A stretch of DNA of 64,000 nucleotides. It comes from Desulfococcus multivorans (GTDB taxonomy: Bacteria; Desulfobacterota; Desulfobacteria; Desulfobacterales; Desulfococcaceae). Of this stretch, positions 16,841 to 24,899 are shown one piece after another (positions within the stretch are counted from its first letter, which is position 1; each line of letters starts with the position of its first letter). The notes below the pieces were generated by a model. The model did no database searches and was not told where the DNA came from. It saw only the letters and a list, made by a program, of their open reading frames with translations. Location: assembly GCF_001854245.1 (NCBI RefSeq), contig NZ_CP015381.1, positions 3,755,001 to 3,819,000 of the forward strand, given 5' to 3'. Position numbers and translations under genes: made by a program.

Positions 16841-18129
16841 TACCCCCAATTTATCTCAATAAAAATCCCGCACCCCGCCTTGCATTGTCGTGCCATGTCG
16901 GTGATGGTCTTGCCGGGGAAGCGGGTTTCGAGGACGAGGGCCAGGTTCATTCCCGGGGTGTAGGCGTTGTCGGTGAGAAGGGTGTTGAGCATGGGGGCGA
17001 TGTCGGGGGAGCGCACGGGGTCGCCCGGGGTCCACGGGGCGCGGAGGTCCCAGAAGGTCCTGAGGGGGCGCTGGTCCGCCAGGAGCGCGGCCCGCAGGGC
17101 CGGTGTGGTGGGCGGGGCCGGGTCGAGGGTGAGGCCGATATCCGCGGCCATGGGGTCCGACACCTGCCCCGCGGTCTTGGCAACGGCGGCGATCTCGTCG
17201 CACCCGGCAGTGGAGACGGCGTCGTTGAGGCTGATGTTGACGTGGTTGAGCATCCGGCCCGGCCCCACGGGGGTGCAGGGGACGAGAAAAACAGTGGGCG
17301 CGTCAAAGGGCGCCTCGGTGTACAGCGACCCCACCGGCTGGCCTCCGGTGTCGTTGACGGTGATCCAGAGGCCGGCCCCGCCGTTGCCCTCGGGATCGAT
17401 CCTGAACCGGAGATGGGTGACGCCGTCGAGGATAAGGGGCGGCTCGAGCCCGCTGAGGTCGAGGCCCTCCGGCGGGATCCGCCACCGGCCGTCGGCCCAC
17501 TCCCCCCAGGCTGCATAGTCGCTCCCGGTCCAGGCCCCAAGGGGCGTGAGGTCCCGGACCAGGATCTCCCCGCCGTCGGCCGTAAAGGCCAGGACAGCCG
17601 AGCCCACCCGCCCGGGCGGGATCTGCAAGTTCTCGAAGAAGACCACGGACCGGAGAAGCCCGTCCGCTTCGGTGCGGCCCAGGACGATGAGGGGCGCGTC
17701 AGGGCTGGTTGCAGTCGCGTCGAACAGGCCGCCTTCGCCCCCGGCGTCGCAGTGCCCGGCCAGGGTGCAGCCGATCCGCCGGGGGGTGGTGTCCGGCGGC
17801 GGCACCGCATGGGCCGCGTTGGCCGTGAAGGCGACCCGGGTGGCCGCCAGGAGTTCGTCGGGGGAGTGGCCGTAGCTTCCCATGAAATCGACCATCTCCG
17901 TGGTGCTCTCGGGATCCGCCTGCAGGAGGTCGTACTCGCAGAGCCCCGCCTCCCGGAACATCAGCAGGATGAAGCGTTTGTCCGCGCTCTGCCACGCGGC
18001 CGGACCCACGGTCCTTCCGCCGAAGGTGTCGCCGGTGCTGACGACGCCCTTGTATTCCATTTGCCATCTCTTTTCCGCGCCGGCCTGGATGAGATCGGCC
18101 AGCAGCCGCGAACAGGGTTTGAATGCCAT
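16840..18129 (-). CDS. Hypothetical protein, about 429 residues
   Basis: Start at ATG 18129 with GGAGCAAATTC upstream. The protein opens MAFKPCSRLLADLIQAGAEKRW. It has no signal peptide or membrane span. Phrases such as ADKRFILLMFREAGLCEYDLLQ and IVLGRTEADGLLRSVVFFEN suggest a globular beta-rich protein, and several segments resemble phage or contractile-structure proteins, but I cannot place it in a family. Codon use is GC-rich like the chromosome core. Confidence 0.6.
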   Translation of the reverse strand: MAFKPCSRLLADLIQAGAEKRWQMEYKGVVSTGDTFGGRTVGPAAWQSADKRFILLMFREAGLCEYDLLQADPESTTEMVDFMGSYGHSPDELLAATRVAFTANAAHAVPPPDTTPRRIGCTLAGHCDAGGEGGLFDATATSPDAPLIVLGRTEADGLLRSVVFFENLQIPPGRVGSAVLAFTADGGEILVRDLTPLGAWTGSDYAAWGEWADGRWRIPPEGLDLSGLEPPLILDGVTHLRFRIDPEGNGGAGLWITVNDTGGQPVGSLYTEAPFDAPTVFLVPCTPVGPGRMLNHVNISLNDAVSTAGCDEIAAVAKTAGQVSDPMAADIGLTLDPAPPTTPALRAALLADQRPLRTFWDLRAPWTPGDPVRSPDIAPMLNTLLTDNAYTPGMNLALVLETRFPGKTITDMARQCKAGCGIFIEINWG

Positions 18130-18165
18130 GAATTTGCTCCTTTCTCTTTTCCCGTCTGTTGAAGG

Positions 18166-18335
18166 TTGAAGGCTGAAAAGGCGCACCTGCGCCAAACAGC
18201 CCCCTTATCCCCCCTTCACCCTTCAGTCTTCAGCCTTCAGCCTCCCAAAGGTTGAAGGCTGGAAAGCCCCACCTGCGACAAACACCGCCCTTCTCCCCCC
18301 TTCAGCCTTCAGTCTTCAGCCTTCAGCCTCCCGAA
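18166..18335. repeat. GGCTGAA/CTTCAGCC heptad block
   Basis: Two nearly identical sub-blocks of GAAGGCTGAA words in one orientation followed by CTTCAGTCTTCAGCC in the other (about 18160-18245 and 18248-18335). The two arms are reverse complements, so each sub-block can fold into a long imperfect hairpin around a short C-rich loop. Confidence 0.75.
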
Positions 18336-18343
18336 GGTGCCTT

Positions 18344-18589
18344 TCAATTGTTGAGGGTGTACGCGTCCAGAAGCCACTCCCGGATCGCCGGCTTGGGGAC
18401 GGCCCATCGCTTGCCGACCCGGAACGCGTCGAGATCGCCGGTCTTGAGTGCCCTGTAGACCGCGCTCTTGCTCAGCTCCAGGATGCCCGGCAGCTCCCGG
18501 GGGGAATAGACCTCCCGCGAAAAGGTTTCGTCAAACCACGGGGGGAACCATGTCGGGGTCAGGGGAGCGAAATCACTGTCGTCTCTCAT
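18344..18589 (-). CDS. Small excisionase-type helix-turn-helix protein
   Basis: 81 residues from ATG 18589 with AGGCC upstream. It contains VYSPRELPGILELSKSAVYR and LDAFRVGKRWAVPKPAIREWL, the standard HTH_17 (excisionase/MerR-like) layout: helix-turn-helix followed by a small wing. Such proteins are DNA-bending recombination directionality factors or small regulators. A paralogue lies at 19006-19245 on the same strand, with element A6 between. Confidence 0.8.
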   Translation of the reverse strand: MRDDSDFAPLTPTWFPPWFDETFSREVYSPRELPGILELSKSAVYRALKTGDLDAFRVGKRWAVPKPAIREWLLDAYTLNN

Positions 18590-18619
18590 GAAAAGGCCTC
18601 CTTTCTTCAGTTGGCAGTT

Positions 18620-18865
18620 GGGGTCGGGCCAAGCAAATCTCCCGGAATCACTTCGGATACATGCCATAAAAAGCCCGAATATCGCCTTAGAAGCGCATTT
18701 TTGGGGTCAAAAACGCCGGTCTAAGGGAAAATCCGTCGACCCCGATGCCGCCCGAATGGCTTAAACCGGCGTTTTTGCACCCGAAAACAGCCGTTTAAGC
18801 CCTGAAAACGCCTGTTTTTGGATGAATAACTTATGGATTTCGGACACTTGACTTGGCCCGACCCC
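18620..18865 (+). repeat. Hairpin element, subfamily A, copy A6
   Basis: 246 bp with perfect terminal inverted repeats. It begins 30 bases upstream of the HTH gene start, so it probably lies in that gene's promoter region. It shares internal variants and the right flank TACGTAG with A5. Confidence 0.9.
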
Positions 18866-19005
18866 TACGTAGCATAAATTTTGTAATGGGTTGCGAAAGG
18901 AGGGACTTTTGAGAAAAAAATTCGCGGCGGCGTGAACGAGGCAAGGAGCGCGGCCCCTCGCCCCAGCCCCTGGGGGGCTCAATCCTTGGGGAGCTCAATT
19001 ATCGA

Positions 19006-19245
19006 TCATTCAACCCTTCCCCCATCCCGCGGATACTCCGCCAACAGCCATTCCCGGATTGCCGGCCTGGGGATCAGCAGGCGGCCCCCGAGCTTGATGG
19101 CATCGAGTTTGCCATAGGAGATGGATCGATAAACGTGGTCCTTGCCCAGTTCCAGGGTTTCGAAGATCTCCTTTGGCGAATAGATGTCCTTACAAAATTT
19201 CCGATCGAACCATTTCTCGAATTCTGTCGGTATGTGCAGTCGCAT
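19006..19245 (-). CDS. Small excisionase-type helix-turn-helix protein, paralogue
   Basis: 79 residues. Motifs IYSPKEIFETLELGKDHVYR and LDAIKLGGRLLIPRPAIREWLL match the protein at 18344-18589 position by position, including the short lead-in with an aromatic FDRKF/FDETF, so the two are duplicates that have diverged. It could be an excisionase or a local regulator. Nothing resembling an integrase is in the window to pair with it. Confidence 0.8.
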   Translation of the reverse strand: MRLHIPTEFEKWFDRKFCKDIYSPKEIFETLELGKDHVYRSISYGKLDAIKLGGRLLIPRPAIREWLLAEYPRDGGRVE

Positions 19246-19627
19246 GAATCATCCTCAATGTATGGGTGGTGGGTGGGCGGGTGCGCCCCCGGCGCCCGAC
19301 CGGGCCGGAGGGGTTTTAGCCGATGGAACAAGCGACCCCGGAACGTCGCGCCGCCCGCGATGCGCGCGTTCATGATCGCGCCTGAGGCACGCCCCGGGCC
19401 CTCCTCTTTCCCGGCAGCTGCCTATCTTATAATTTTAGTTATACCATTTATCTATATTTCAAATACCGAAAAAAGTGTAAAAAGAAAACAAAAAAAAGAA
19501 AAAAAATGCCGTTCACTTTACAAACAATCACACACATCCGTTTCCCCCCAATCCGCTTGACAACGGTCCGACTCTGCCGTTATTTTCACACACGTCTACC
19601 CCGCCCCGCCCCGGAGGATGATTCGAT
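19246..19627. other. Gene-free divergent intergenic region
   Basis: About 380 bases between the divergent HTH and ORF6N genes. The first 150 bases are GC-rich with no sustained reading frame. From 19420 to 19530 it becomes AT-rich with A-runs, a plausible promoter zone for both genes. GGAGGATG at 19613 serves as ribosome site for the ORF6N gene. Confidence 0.5.
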
Positions 19628-20176
19628 ATGAGCGACATGATGAAACCGGAGAGCCTGCAGGACCGCATCATCGAGATCCGGGGCCTGCAGGTGTTGCTGG
19701 ATGCCGACGTCGCCGAGATCTACGGCGTCGAGACCAAACGCGTCAACGAGGCGGTCCGGAACAACCCCGACAAGTTTCCGGCCGGATACGTTCTGCAGCT
19801 GACCCGGCAGGAGTGGGCGGCATTGAAGTCGAAATTTTCGACTTCAAAAAGGGGCGGGAAGGTCAAGCCCCCCAAGGCGTTTCCTGAAAAGGGCCTCTAC
19901 ATGCTGGCCACCATCCTCAAGAGCCCCCAGGCGGTCCGGGCCACCCTCTCGATCATCGAGACCTTTTCCAAGCTCCGGGAACTCAGCCGCAACATCCGGA
20001 CCCTCGCCGCCACCGACGACAAGGACCGGCAGAAGAGCCTGATGCAGCAGAGCGGCGAACTCATCGCCGAGCTCCTGGACGACGACCTCCACACCACCGA
20101 CACCGAAACCTCCATCGAACTCAACTTCGCCGTCCTCAAGTTCAAGCACACGGTCAAGCGGAAAAAGGAATCGTAG
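19628..20176 (+). CDS. ORF6N-domain DNA-binding protein
   Basis: 182 residues. Residues 8-95 form an ORF6N domain: IIEIRGLQVLLDADVAEIYG, VNEAVRNNPDKFPAGYVLQL and GLYMLATILKSPQAVRATLSI are its conserved blocks. The rest is helical and charged. ORF6N/KilA-N proteins occur in phages and mobile islands as anti-repressors or regulators. The gene stands alone, with GGAGGATG nearby. This supports a mobile-element history for the 18-22 kb region. Confidence 0.88.
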   Translation: MSDMMKPESLQDRIIEIRGLQVLLDADVAEIYGVETKRVNEAVRNNPDKFPAGYVLQLTRQEWAALKSKFSTSKRGGKVKPPKAFPEKGLYMLATILKSPQAVRATLSIIETFSKLRELSRNIRTLAATDDKDRQKSLMQQSGELIAELLDDDLHTTDTETSIELNFAVLKFKHTVKRKKES

Positions 20177-20244
20177 GGCGGCCCCTATAGCTGTCTCCCC
20201 TTCTGATCCTTCTTCCCTTCTCTTTATTCTTGTTAGTTGCGGCA

Positions 20245-20301
20245 GGTTTGCGGGTGGTTTGCGCCTGGTTTGCGCCTGCTTTGCGGGAAGGTTTGCGGGC
20301 T
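20245..20301 (+). repeat. About five 11-bp tandem repeats (GGTTTGCGCCT type)
   Basis: GGTTTGCGGGT, GGTTTGCGCCT, GGTTTGCGCCT, GCTTTGCGGGAA and GGTTTGCGGGC follow each other just after the ORF6N gene. They could be binding sites for a repeat-recognising protein or a slippage product. Confidence 0.75.
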
Positions 20302-20410
20302 GCGGTGGAAGCGGCACGACAACCCACCGATTTCATAACGATCACACCCCGACCGCACTATGCGCCTTTGCCTGCGGCAATTTCGGGTTTCTGGAATCGA
20401 AAATGCAATT

Positions 20411-20655
20411 GGGGTCGGGCCAAGACAATCCTCCGGAATCACGTCAAATACATGCCATAAAACGCCCGAATATCGCCTTAGAAGCCCATTTTCGGGGTCA
20501 AAAACACCGGTTTAAGAAAAAATCGTCGCCCCCGATGCCGCCCGAACCGCTTAAACCGTCATTTTTGACCCCGAAAACAGCCGTTTAAGCCCGAAAAACG
20601 CCTGATTTTGGATGAATAATTTTTGAATTTCGGACACTTGTCTTGGCCCGACCCC
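20411..20655 (+). repeat. Hairpin element, subfamily A, copy A7
   Basis: 245 bp with perfect 14-base ends and GCAATT on the left flank. The internal arms are more diverged (TAGAAGCCCATTTTCGGGG). It lies upstream of the first of two adjacent MNT genes. Confidence 0.9.
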
Positions 20656-20756
20656 ATACGATGAGGCGATCCGCTTTCTTCACGAAATTTACCTTTGAGG
20701 TTGATTTGAAACAGAAAGAAGGCTATTTTGATCGTAAAGTCCTCGAAAGAAACGCC

Positions 20757-21089
20757 ATGGAACCTCTCAAAAAAGCCCGTTCAAAAGCCCCGATGTCATC
20801 AAAAGAAGACGTGCTGCGCTATTTGAAAGAGAACAAGCACTTTTTCCAGGAGACGTTCGGCGTCACCCGTATCGGAATTTTCGGAAGCTTCGCACAGGAC
20901 CGGCAGATGGATTCAAGCGATATCGATATGGTCGTGGAATTTGAAAAGGACAAAAAAAACATCCACAATTTTCTTCGTCTGAAAAGGTTCCTGGAACACC
21001 AACTGGAACGAAAAGTAGACCTCGGATTCGAGCATGCCCTGAAACCGGCAGTAAGAGAAAAAATCAGGGGAACAATTCTTTATGGGTGA
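20757..21089 (+). CDS. MNT-type minimal nucleotidyltransferase antitoxin
   Basis: 110 residues from ATG 20757; ATG 20793 is a possible alternative. The catalytic signature GSFAQDRQMDSSDIDMVVEF (GSx10DxD) is intact. The end overlaps the start of a HEPN fragment by 8 bases, the usual arrangement. The frame extends upstream into element A7, but that part has no family similarity. Confidence 0.85.
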   Translation: MEPLKKARSKAPMSSKEDVLRYLKENKHFFQETFGVTRIGIFGSFAQDRQMDSSDIDMVVEFEKDKKNIHNFLRLKRFLEHQLERKVDLGFEHALKPAVREKIRGTILYG

Positions 21090-21180
21090 GAGGGACGTTC
21101 GCCTTTATTGTTCGGATATATTGGAATCCGGAAACGCCATCCTCGAATACATCAAAAATTTTTCCTTTGAGGAATTACTT
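21082..21180 (+). pseudogene. HEPN toxin gene truncated by an element end
   Basis: ATG 21082 opens MGERDVRLYCSDILESGNAI, then EYIKNFSFEELL, a DUF86/HepT-like N-terminus of 33 codons. At 21181 it runs into GTCTTGGCCCGACCCC, the right terminus of the repeat family, and ends at a stop in the following sequence (21238-21240). The catalytic RX4-6H region is missing. Confidence 0.75.
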
Positions 21181-21249
21181 GTCTTGGCCCGACCCCTACG
21201 ACCCTCCCCTACGCCCCCCAATTCCGGGCACTTGACTTGATCCGACCCC
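21181..21249 (+). repeat. Two solo right ends of the hairpin element
   Basis: GTCTTGGCCCGACCCC (21181-21196) and, 40 bases on, GGGCACTTGACTTGATCCGACCCC ending 21249 are right termini without the rest of an element. They look like leftovers of deletions between elements. The second lies just upstream of the next MNT gene. Confidence 0.75.
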
Positions 21250-21284
21250 TATGCCACACTATGCCGCATAAGGAGGTGTCTCAA

Positions 21285-21587
21285 ATGGGCGCTCAACTGA
21301 CGGGCACCGACATCATTGCCCTTTTAAGAGCGGAGAAGCCTTATTTGAACGAGAAATTCGGCGTGGTAAATATCGGCCTTTTTGGCTCATTTGCCAGGGA
21401 ATCTCCCAACGATGACAGCGACATCGACTTGATGGTTGAACTGAAAGAACCGCGGTTCGACTGGCTTGCAGGCCTGCAGATCTACCTTGAAAACAAATTC
21501 GACCGGAAAATAGAGATCGTTCGGAAGGGAAACAGTCTGAACACTCGATTTACCAGGCGAATTGAAAAAGACGTGATTTATGCCTGA
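21285..21587 (+). CDS. MNT-type minimal nucleotidyltransferase antitoxin
   Basis: 100 residues from ATG 21285, chosen for AAGGAGGTG upstream. The signature GSFARESPNDDSDIDLMVEL fits GSx10DxD. The end overlaps the start of the following HEPN fragment by 8 bases. It is a distinct lineage from the MNT protein at 20757. Confidence 0.88.
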   Translation: MGAQLTGTDIIALLRAEKPYLNEKFGVVNIGLFGSFARESPNDDSDIDLMVELKEPRFDWLAGLQIYLENKFDRKIEIVRKGNSLNTRFTRRIEKDVIYA

Positions 21588-21700
21588 TGATCTGGTCATC
21601 GAAAATCTGCAGAGTATCATCGCGTCGGTTGAATTGATTGAAACTCGTTTTTCCGAGATAACCTGCCCAGAAGACTTCATCATGAGCGCCGACGGCAATT
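21580..21700 (+). pseudogene. HEPN toxin gene truncated by element A8
   Basis: ATG 21580 opens MPDDLVIENLQSIIASVELI followed by ETRFSEITCPEDFIMSADG, a recognisable DUF86 N-terminus of about 40 codons. The left end of A8 begins at 21701 and the frame ends inside it at 21750. The central and C-terminal helices, with the RNase motif, are missing. It is the third HEPN gene in this window cut by an element terminus. Confidence 0.82.
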
Positions 21701-21945
21701 GGGGTCGGGCCAAACCAATTACCTGGAATCACATCAAATACATGCCATAAACCGCCCGAATATCGCCTTAGAAGCCCATTTTCGGGGTCAAAAACGCCCG
21801 TCTAAGAAAAAATCGACGCCCCCGATGCCGCCCGAACCGCTTAAACCGTCATTTTTAACCCCAAAAACAGCCGTTTAAGCCCAAAAAACGCCCGTTTTTA
21901 GAATAATTATCTTTTAATTCCAATCTCTTGGCTTGGCCCGACCCC
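21701..21945 (+). repeat. Hairpin element, subfamily A, copy A8
   Basis: 245 bp. The left inner bases read GGGGTCGGGCCAAA and the right end is perfect. GCAATT precedes it, as in A2 and A7. It replaces the 3' two thirds of a HEPN gene. Confidence 0.9.
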
Positions 21946-22023
21946 ACACCCTCCAATCGCCTACAACTTTTTTTATAATTTTTTCTTGACACCCGCCCGC
22001 ATTGATGCCATTAAGTTCACCCG

Positions 22024-22371
22024 ATGAACAAAGCTGAACAAGACATACGGATGCGGATCCTCAGGATCCTGGAATCCGCCGACCACGAGATCACCCAGCG
22101 GGAGATGGCCCGCCGCCTGGGCATCAGCCTGGGCAAGACCAACTACTGCCTCGCCGGCCTCGTGGAAAAAGGCTACATCCGCATCCAGCGCTTCAAGAAC
22201 AGCAACAACAAGGCGGCTTACGCCTACACCCTCACCCCCAAGGGGATCCGGGAGCGCATCCGCCTCACGGTCAACTTCCTGGGCCGGAAGATGCGGGAAT
22301 ACGAGCTCCTGAAACACGAGATCGCCCAACTCGAAAAAGAAGTGGCGACACTGGGCGTCTCAAACAAATAA
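22024..22371 (+). CDS. EPS-associated MarR-type transcriptional regulator
   Basis: 115 residues. A winged helix covers residues 8-80 (ILRILESADHEITQREMARR, then GISLGKTNYCLAGLVEKGYI), followed by a helical tail (LLKHEIAQLEKEVATL). This matches the small MarR family found next to exopolysaccharide loci in Proteobacteria and relatives. It precedes the polysaccharide cluster that begins at 26040 and may regulate it. The defence-like operon between them has probably been inserted later. Confidence 0.8.
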   Translation: MNKAEQDIRMRILRILESADHEITQREMARRLGISLGKTNYCLAGLVEKGYIRIQRFKNSNNKAAYAYTLTPKGIRERIRLTVNFLGRKMREYELLKHEIAQLEKEVATLGVSNK

Positions 22372-22764
22372 GTTAGTATTTCAGCTACTTATAAACTGAT
22401 TGGGGATGTAATTCAGAAGGCGGAGCTATCTCGAGAGGCAGGGCGTCAAGGTTTTAAAGTTTCAGGGTTTTAAGGTTTCAGGGGGGCTGCCGTTTGCATC
22501 GTATCCGAGCCGGCAGCGGGTAATGCGCGGGAATTGACATCGGAATCCACTCGGTTTATCCACATCCCAAAGGACGTTGCAGCTCAATTTCGAATCCAGG
22601 TTGATATCGCCGCAGAAACGCACTTGCTCCGAAAACTCACGACAAGCGACCCCAAACACATCTCCGCCGCCATTACCCGACAGCCCCCTGAAACTCTAAA
22701 ACCCTGAAACGATAAACACATAGCCACTAATCACTGATAACCCCATAACCGCCAAAAAACATTC
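22372..22764. other. Intergenic region with low-complexity words and a possible gene remnant
   Basis: 22450-22485 holds GTTTTAAGGTTTCAG words and 22740-22760 CCATAACC words. In between (about 22515-22700) one plus-strand frame reads FIHIPKDVAAQFRIQVDIAA and looks coding-like, but it has no start with a ribosome site and I do not recognise it. Confidence 0.4.
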
Positions 22765-23865
22765 ATGCCGCCATCCACCCCCGCAGATAAAGACATGCTC
22801 GAAGCCGAAGAAGGCCTCGAACCGGATTCCGGGGAAGTCTATCCTGATGCGGTGGTCAAAATCAGTCGCGATCAATACAGCGCCTTTGAAATCAAGCGGA
22901 TGGCCGAGGAGACCAGGGAGCTTGTCGTCGCCCCGCCGTTCCAGAGAGGTTTGGTCTGGAAACCGGAGCAGAAACGCGAGCTGGTCGAAAGCATCCTGAT
23001 GGGGATTCCCATACCCGTGATCTATGTGTTTGAAGACGAAAACGGCAAAAAGCAGTTGGTCGACGGGCGTCAACGGATCAGCACCATCATCGCTTTCATG
23101 AACAACGAGTTCAGTCTGGCCAATCTCAAGATGCTGCCGGCATTCAACGGCAAAAAATTCCAGGACCTGGAGCCGATTTACAGAAGCAAGGTCGAACGTT
23201 ACCAGATTTCGGTGTATGTTATCGAACCCCCCACACCCGAAAGGGTCAAATACGATATCTTCGACCGGGTAAACCGGGGTGGCACCCGACTCAACAACCA
23301 GGAAATGCGCAATGCGCTCTATATCGGCCAGGCCACCGACCTGTTGGAAGCGTTGAGCAAATCGAAGCGCTTCAAGAAGGCCACCGGAAACGGCATCAAG
23401 CCCACTCGCATGCGTGACCGCTACGTCATTTTACGCTTTCTTGCCTTCTATCTGCTGAAGACCCGTAAATTAGACTTCAAATACAAAAGTGATATCGACG
23501 ACTTGCTCGCCGAAACCATGAAACGCATCAACAGGATGCAAAAAAGTGAAGTCGATACATTGAAAAATGTTTTTCTCACGGCCATGCAACGAAGTCATGC
23601 CGTCCTGGGTCCTGACGGCTTCCGGTTCGCGCCCACGAATGTCAACCGGCGGCCCGTCAATATGGCGCTGTTTGAAGTGCTCACCTATTTTTTCGCCGTA
23701 ACGGCCACCGAAGCCTGCGACGCCGAAAAGCTCCAAGCCGAGCTTGACGCTCTGAAAAATTCCTTTGACCGAAGCGGTTATTTCAGCAGCAAGGTGGACA
23801 GCCGCAGTTCGGTAGATTATCGCTTCGGCGAAGTCGAACGGCTTTCCGGGAGCCTTGAATGCTGA
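22765..23865 (+). CDS. DUF262 (GmrSD/ParB-like) protein
   Basis: 366 residues. The DUF262 core spans about 35-250: PPFQRGLVWKPEQKRELVES, GIPIPVIYVFEDENGKKQLV, then DGRQRISTIIAFM (the DGQQR-type motif) and FDRVNRGGTRLNNQEMRNAL. In GmrS-type proteins this fold binds nucleotide and drives DNA cleavage; on its own, nuclease or NTPase activity is an inference. It is the first gene of a three-gene operon with overlapping stops and starts, a typical layout for anti-phage systems. ATG 22795 is an alternative start. Confidence 0.85.
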   Translation: MPPSTPADKDMLEAEEGLEPDSGEVYPDAVVKISRDQYSAFEIKRMAEETRELVVAPPFQRGLVWKPEQKRELVESILMGIPIPVIYVFEDENGKKQLVDGRQRISTIIAFMNNEFSLANLKMLPAFNGKKFQDLEPIYRSKVERYQISVYVIEPPTPERVKYDIFDRVNRGGTRLNNQEMRNALYIGQATDLLEALSKSKRFKKATGNGIKPTRMRDRYVILRFLAFYLLKTRKLDFKYKSDIDDLLAETMKRINRMQKSEVDTLKNVFLTAMQRSHAVLGPDGFRFAPTNVNRRPVNMALFEVLTYFFAVTATEACDAEKLQAELDALKNSFDRSGYFSSKVDSRSSVDYRFGEVERLSGSLEC

Positions 23866-24899
23866 CGCGTATCAGTATCACCGGCTACAAATGTCTGGAT
23901 CGATGCGAGCCGGCCCTGGCGCCCCTGACGCTGCTGGTCGGTCCCAATGCCTCGGGCAAATCGACGGTGCTCCAGGCCATGCTCCTTTCCTTTTCAGCCT
24001 TCAAGCAACAGCGTCAACCCTACCTCAAAGAGGTGGTAAAACCCTATGCCCAGTTTGAGGAGGTGTATTGCCGCTATTCCAATGCCAAAGAGATACGCAT
24101 TGACATCGATGCCGACGCCGGCCGGTGCACGTTCATCCTGAATCGGTCGGAAGCCAAAAAGACACGGACGCCGAAAATGGTGTTACCGGCATACGAAGAA
24201 TCTCTCTTCTATCTATCGGCCGGCCGTTCCGGCCCCGAGGAAATCTCCGAGCTGAACCAGGAGATGCGTATCGGGCAGCACGGCCAATATGCCGTGGGCT
24301 TTCTGGAACAACGCAAGGACAAGCCGGTTCATGCGGATCTCATCCGGCCCGAAGCCCATGCCAACACCCTCAAGGCCCAACTGGCCTGGTGGCTTTCTTA
24401 CATCATCGGCGTGGAAACGGAAGCCCGGACGGAAAAAATCACCGCCGCAAGCGTCAAGACAACCTTTCACACCGAGGGCATCGAGAGCATTTCGCCCTTC
24501 AATACCGGTGCCGGTAACAGCTTTCTGCTGAAATTGCTCGTCATGTGCCTGACGGCCCAACCCGGCGACCTGCTGTTGATCGAAAACCCGGAAATCCACC
24601 TTCACCCGGGCGCCCAGTCAAGGTTAGGCGGACTGTTTGCCTATATTGCATCGAGAGGGGTTCAGATCCTCGCCGAAACCCACTGCGAGCACCTCATCAA
24701 CCGGATACGTTACGAGACATATAAAAAACAAATATCTCCGGCCGATGTGATCATCCATTACAAACCCGGTGTCCGGGATCCCTTTGAAACCCTGTTCATC
24801 AACGAACGCGGCCACTTCTGTGACAACGACCGGAAAGAAAAGCCGTTTCCAACCGGTTTTTTCGATTCAACACTGGCGGAACTCCTGGAAATCAGCTGA
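23859..24899 (+). CDS. AAA ATPase of the DUF3696 (OLD/SMC-like) type
   Basis: 346 residues. Walker A GPNASGKST lies at about residues 28-36 in an SMC/RecF-like N-terminus (ISITGYKCLDRCEPALAPLT). The signature-like NTGAGNSFLLKLL, Walker B LLLIENPEIHLHP and the His switch ILAETHCEHLINRI follow. A DUF3696-like tail is near the C-terminus. The start overlaps the DUF262 stop by 7 bases and the stop overlaps the next start. It probably senses or powers the DUF262 and downstream effector proteins. Confidence 0.88.
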   Translation: MLTRISITGYKCLDRCEPALAPLTLLVGPNASGKSTVLQAMLLSFSAFKQQRQPYLKEVVKPYAQFEEVYCRYSNAKEIRIDIDADAGRCTFILNRSEAKKTRTPKMVLPAYEESLFYLSAGRSGPEEISELNQEMRIGQHGQYAVGFLEQRKDKPVHADLIRPEAHANTLKAQLAWWLSYIIGVETEARTEKITAASVKTTFHTEGIESISPFNTGAGNSFLLKLLVMCLTAQPGDLLLIENPEIHLHPGAQSRLGGLFAYIASRGVQILAETHCEHLINRIRYETYKKQISPADVIIHYKPGVRDPFETLFINERGHFCDNDRKEKPFPTGFFDSTLAELLEIS

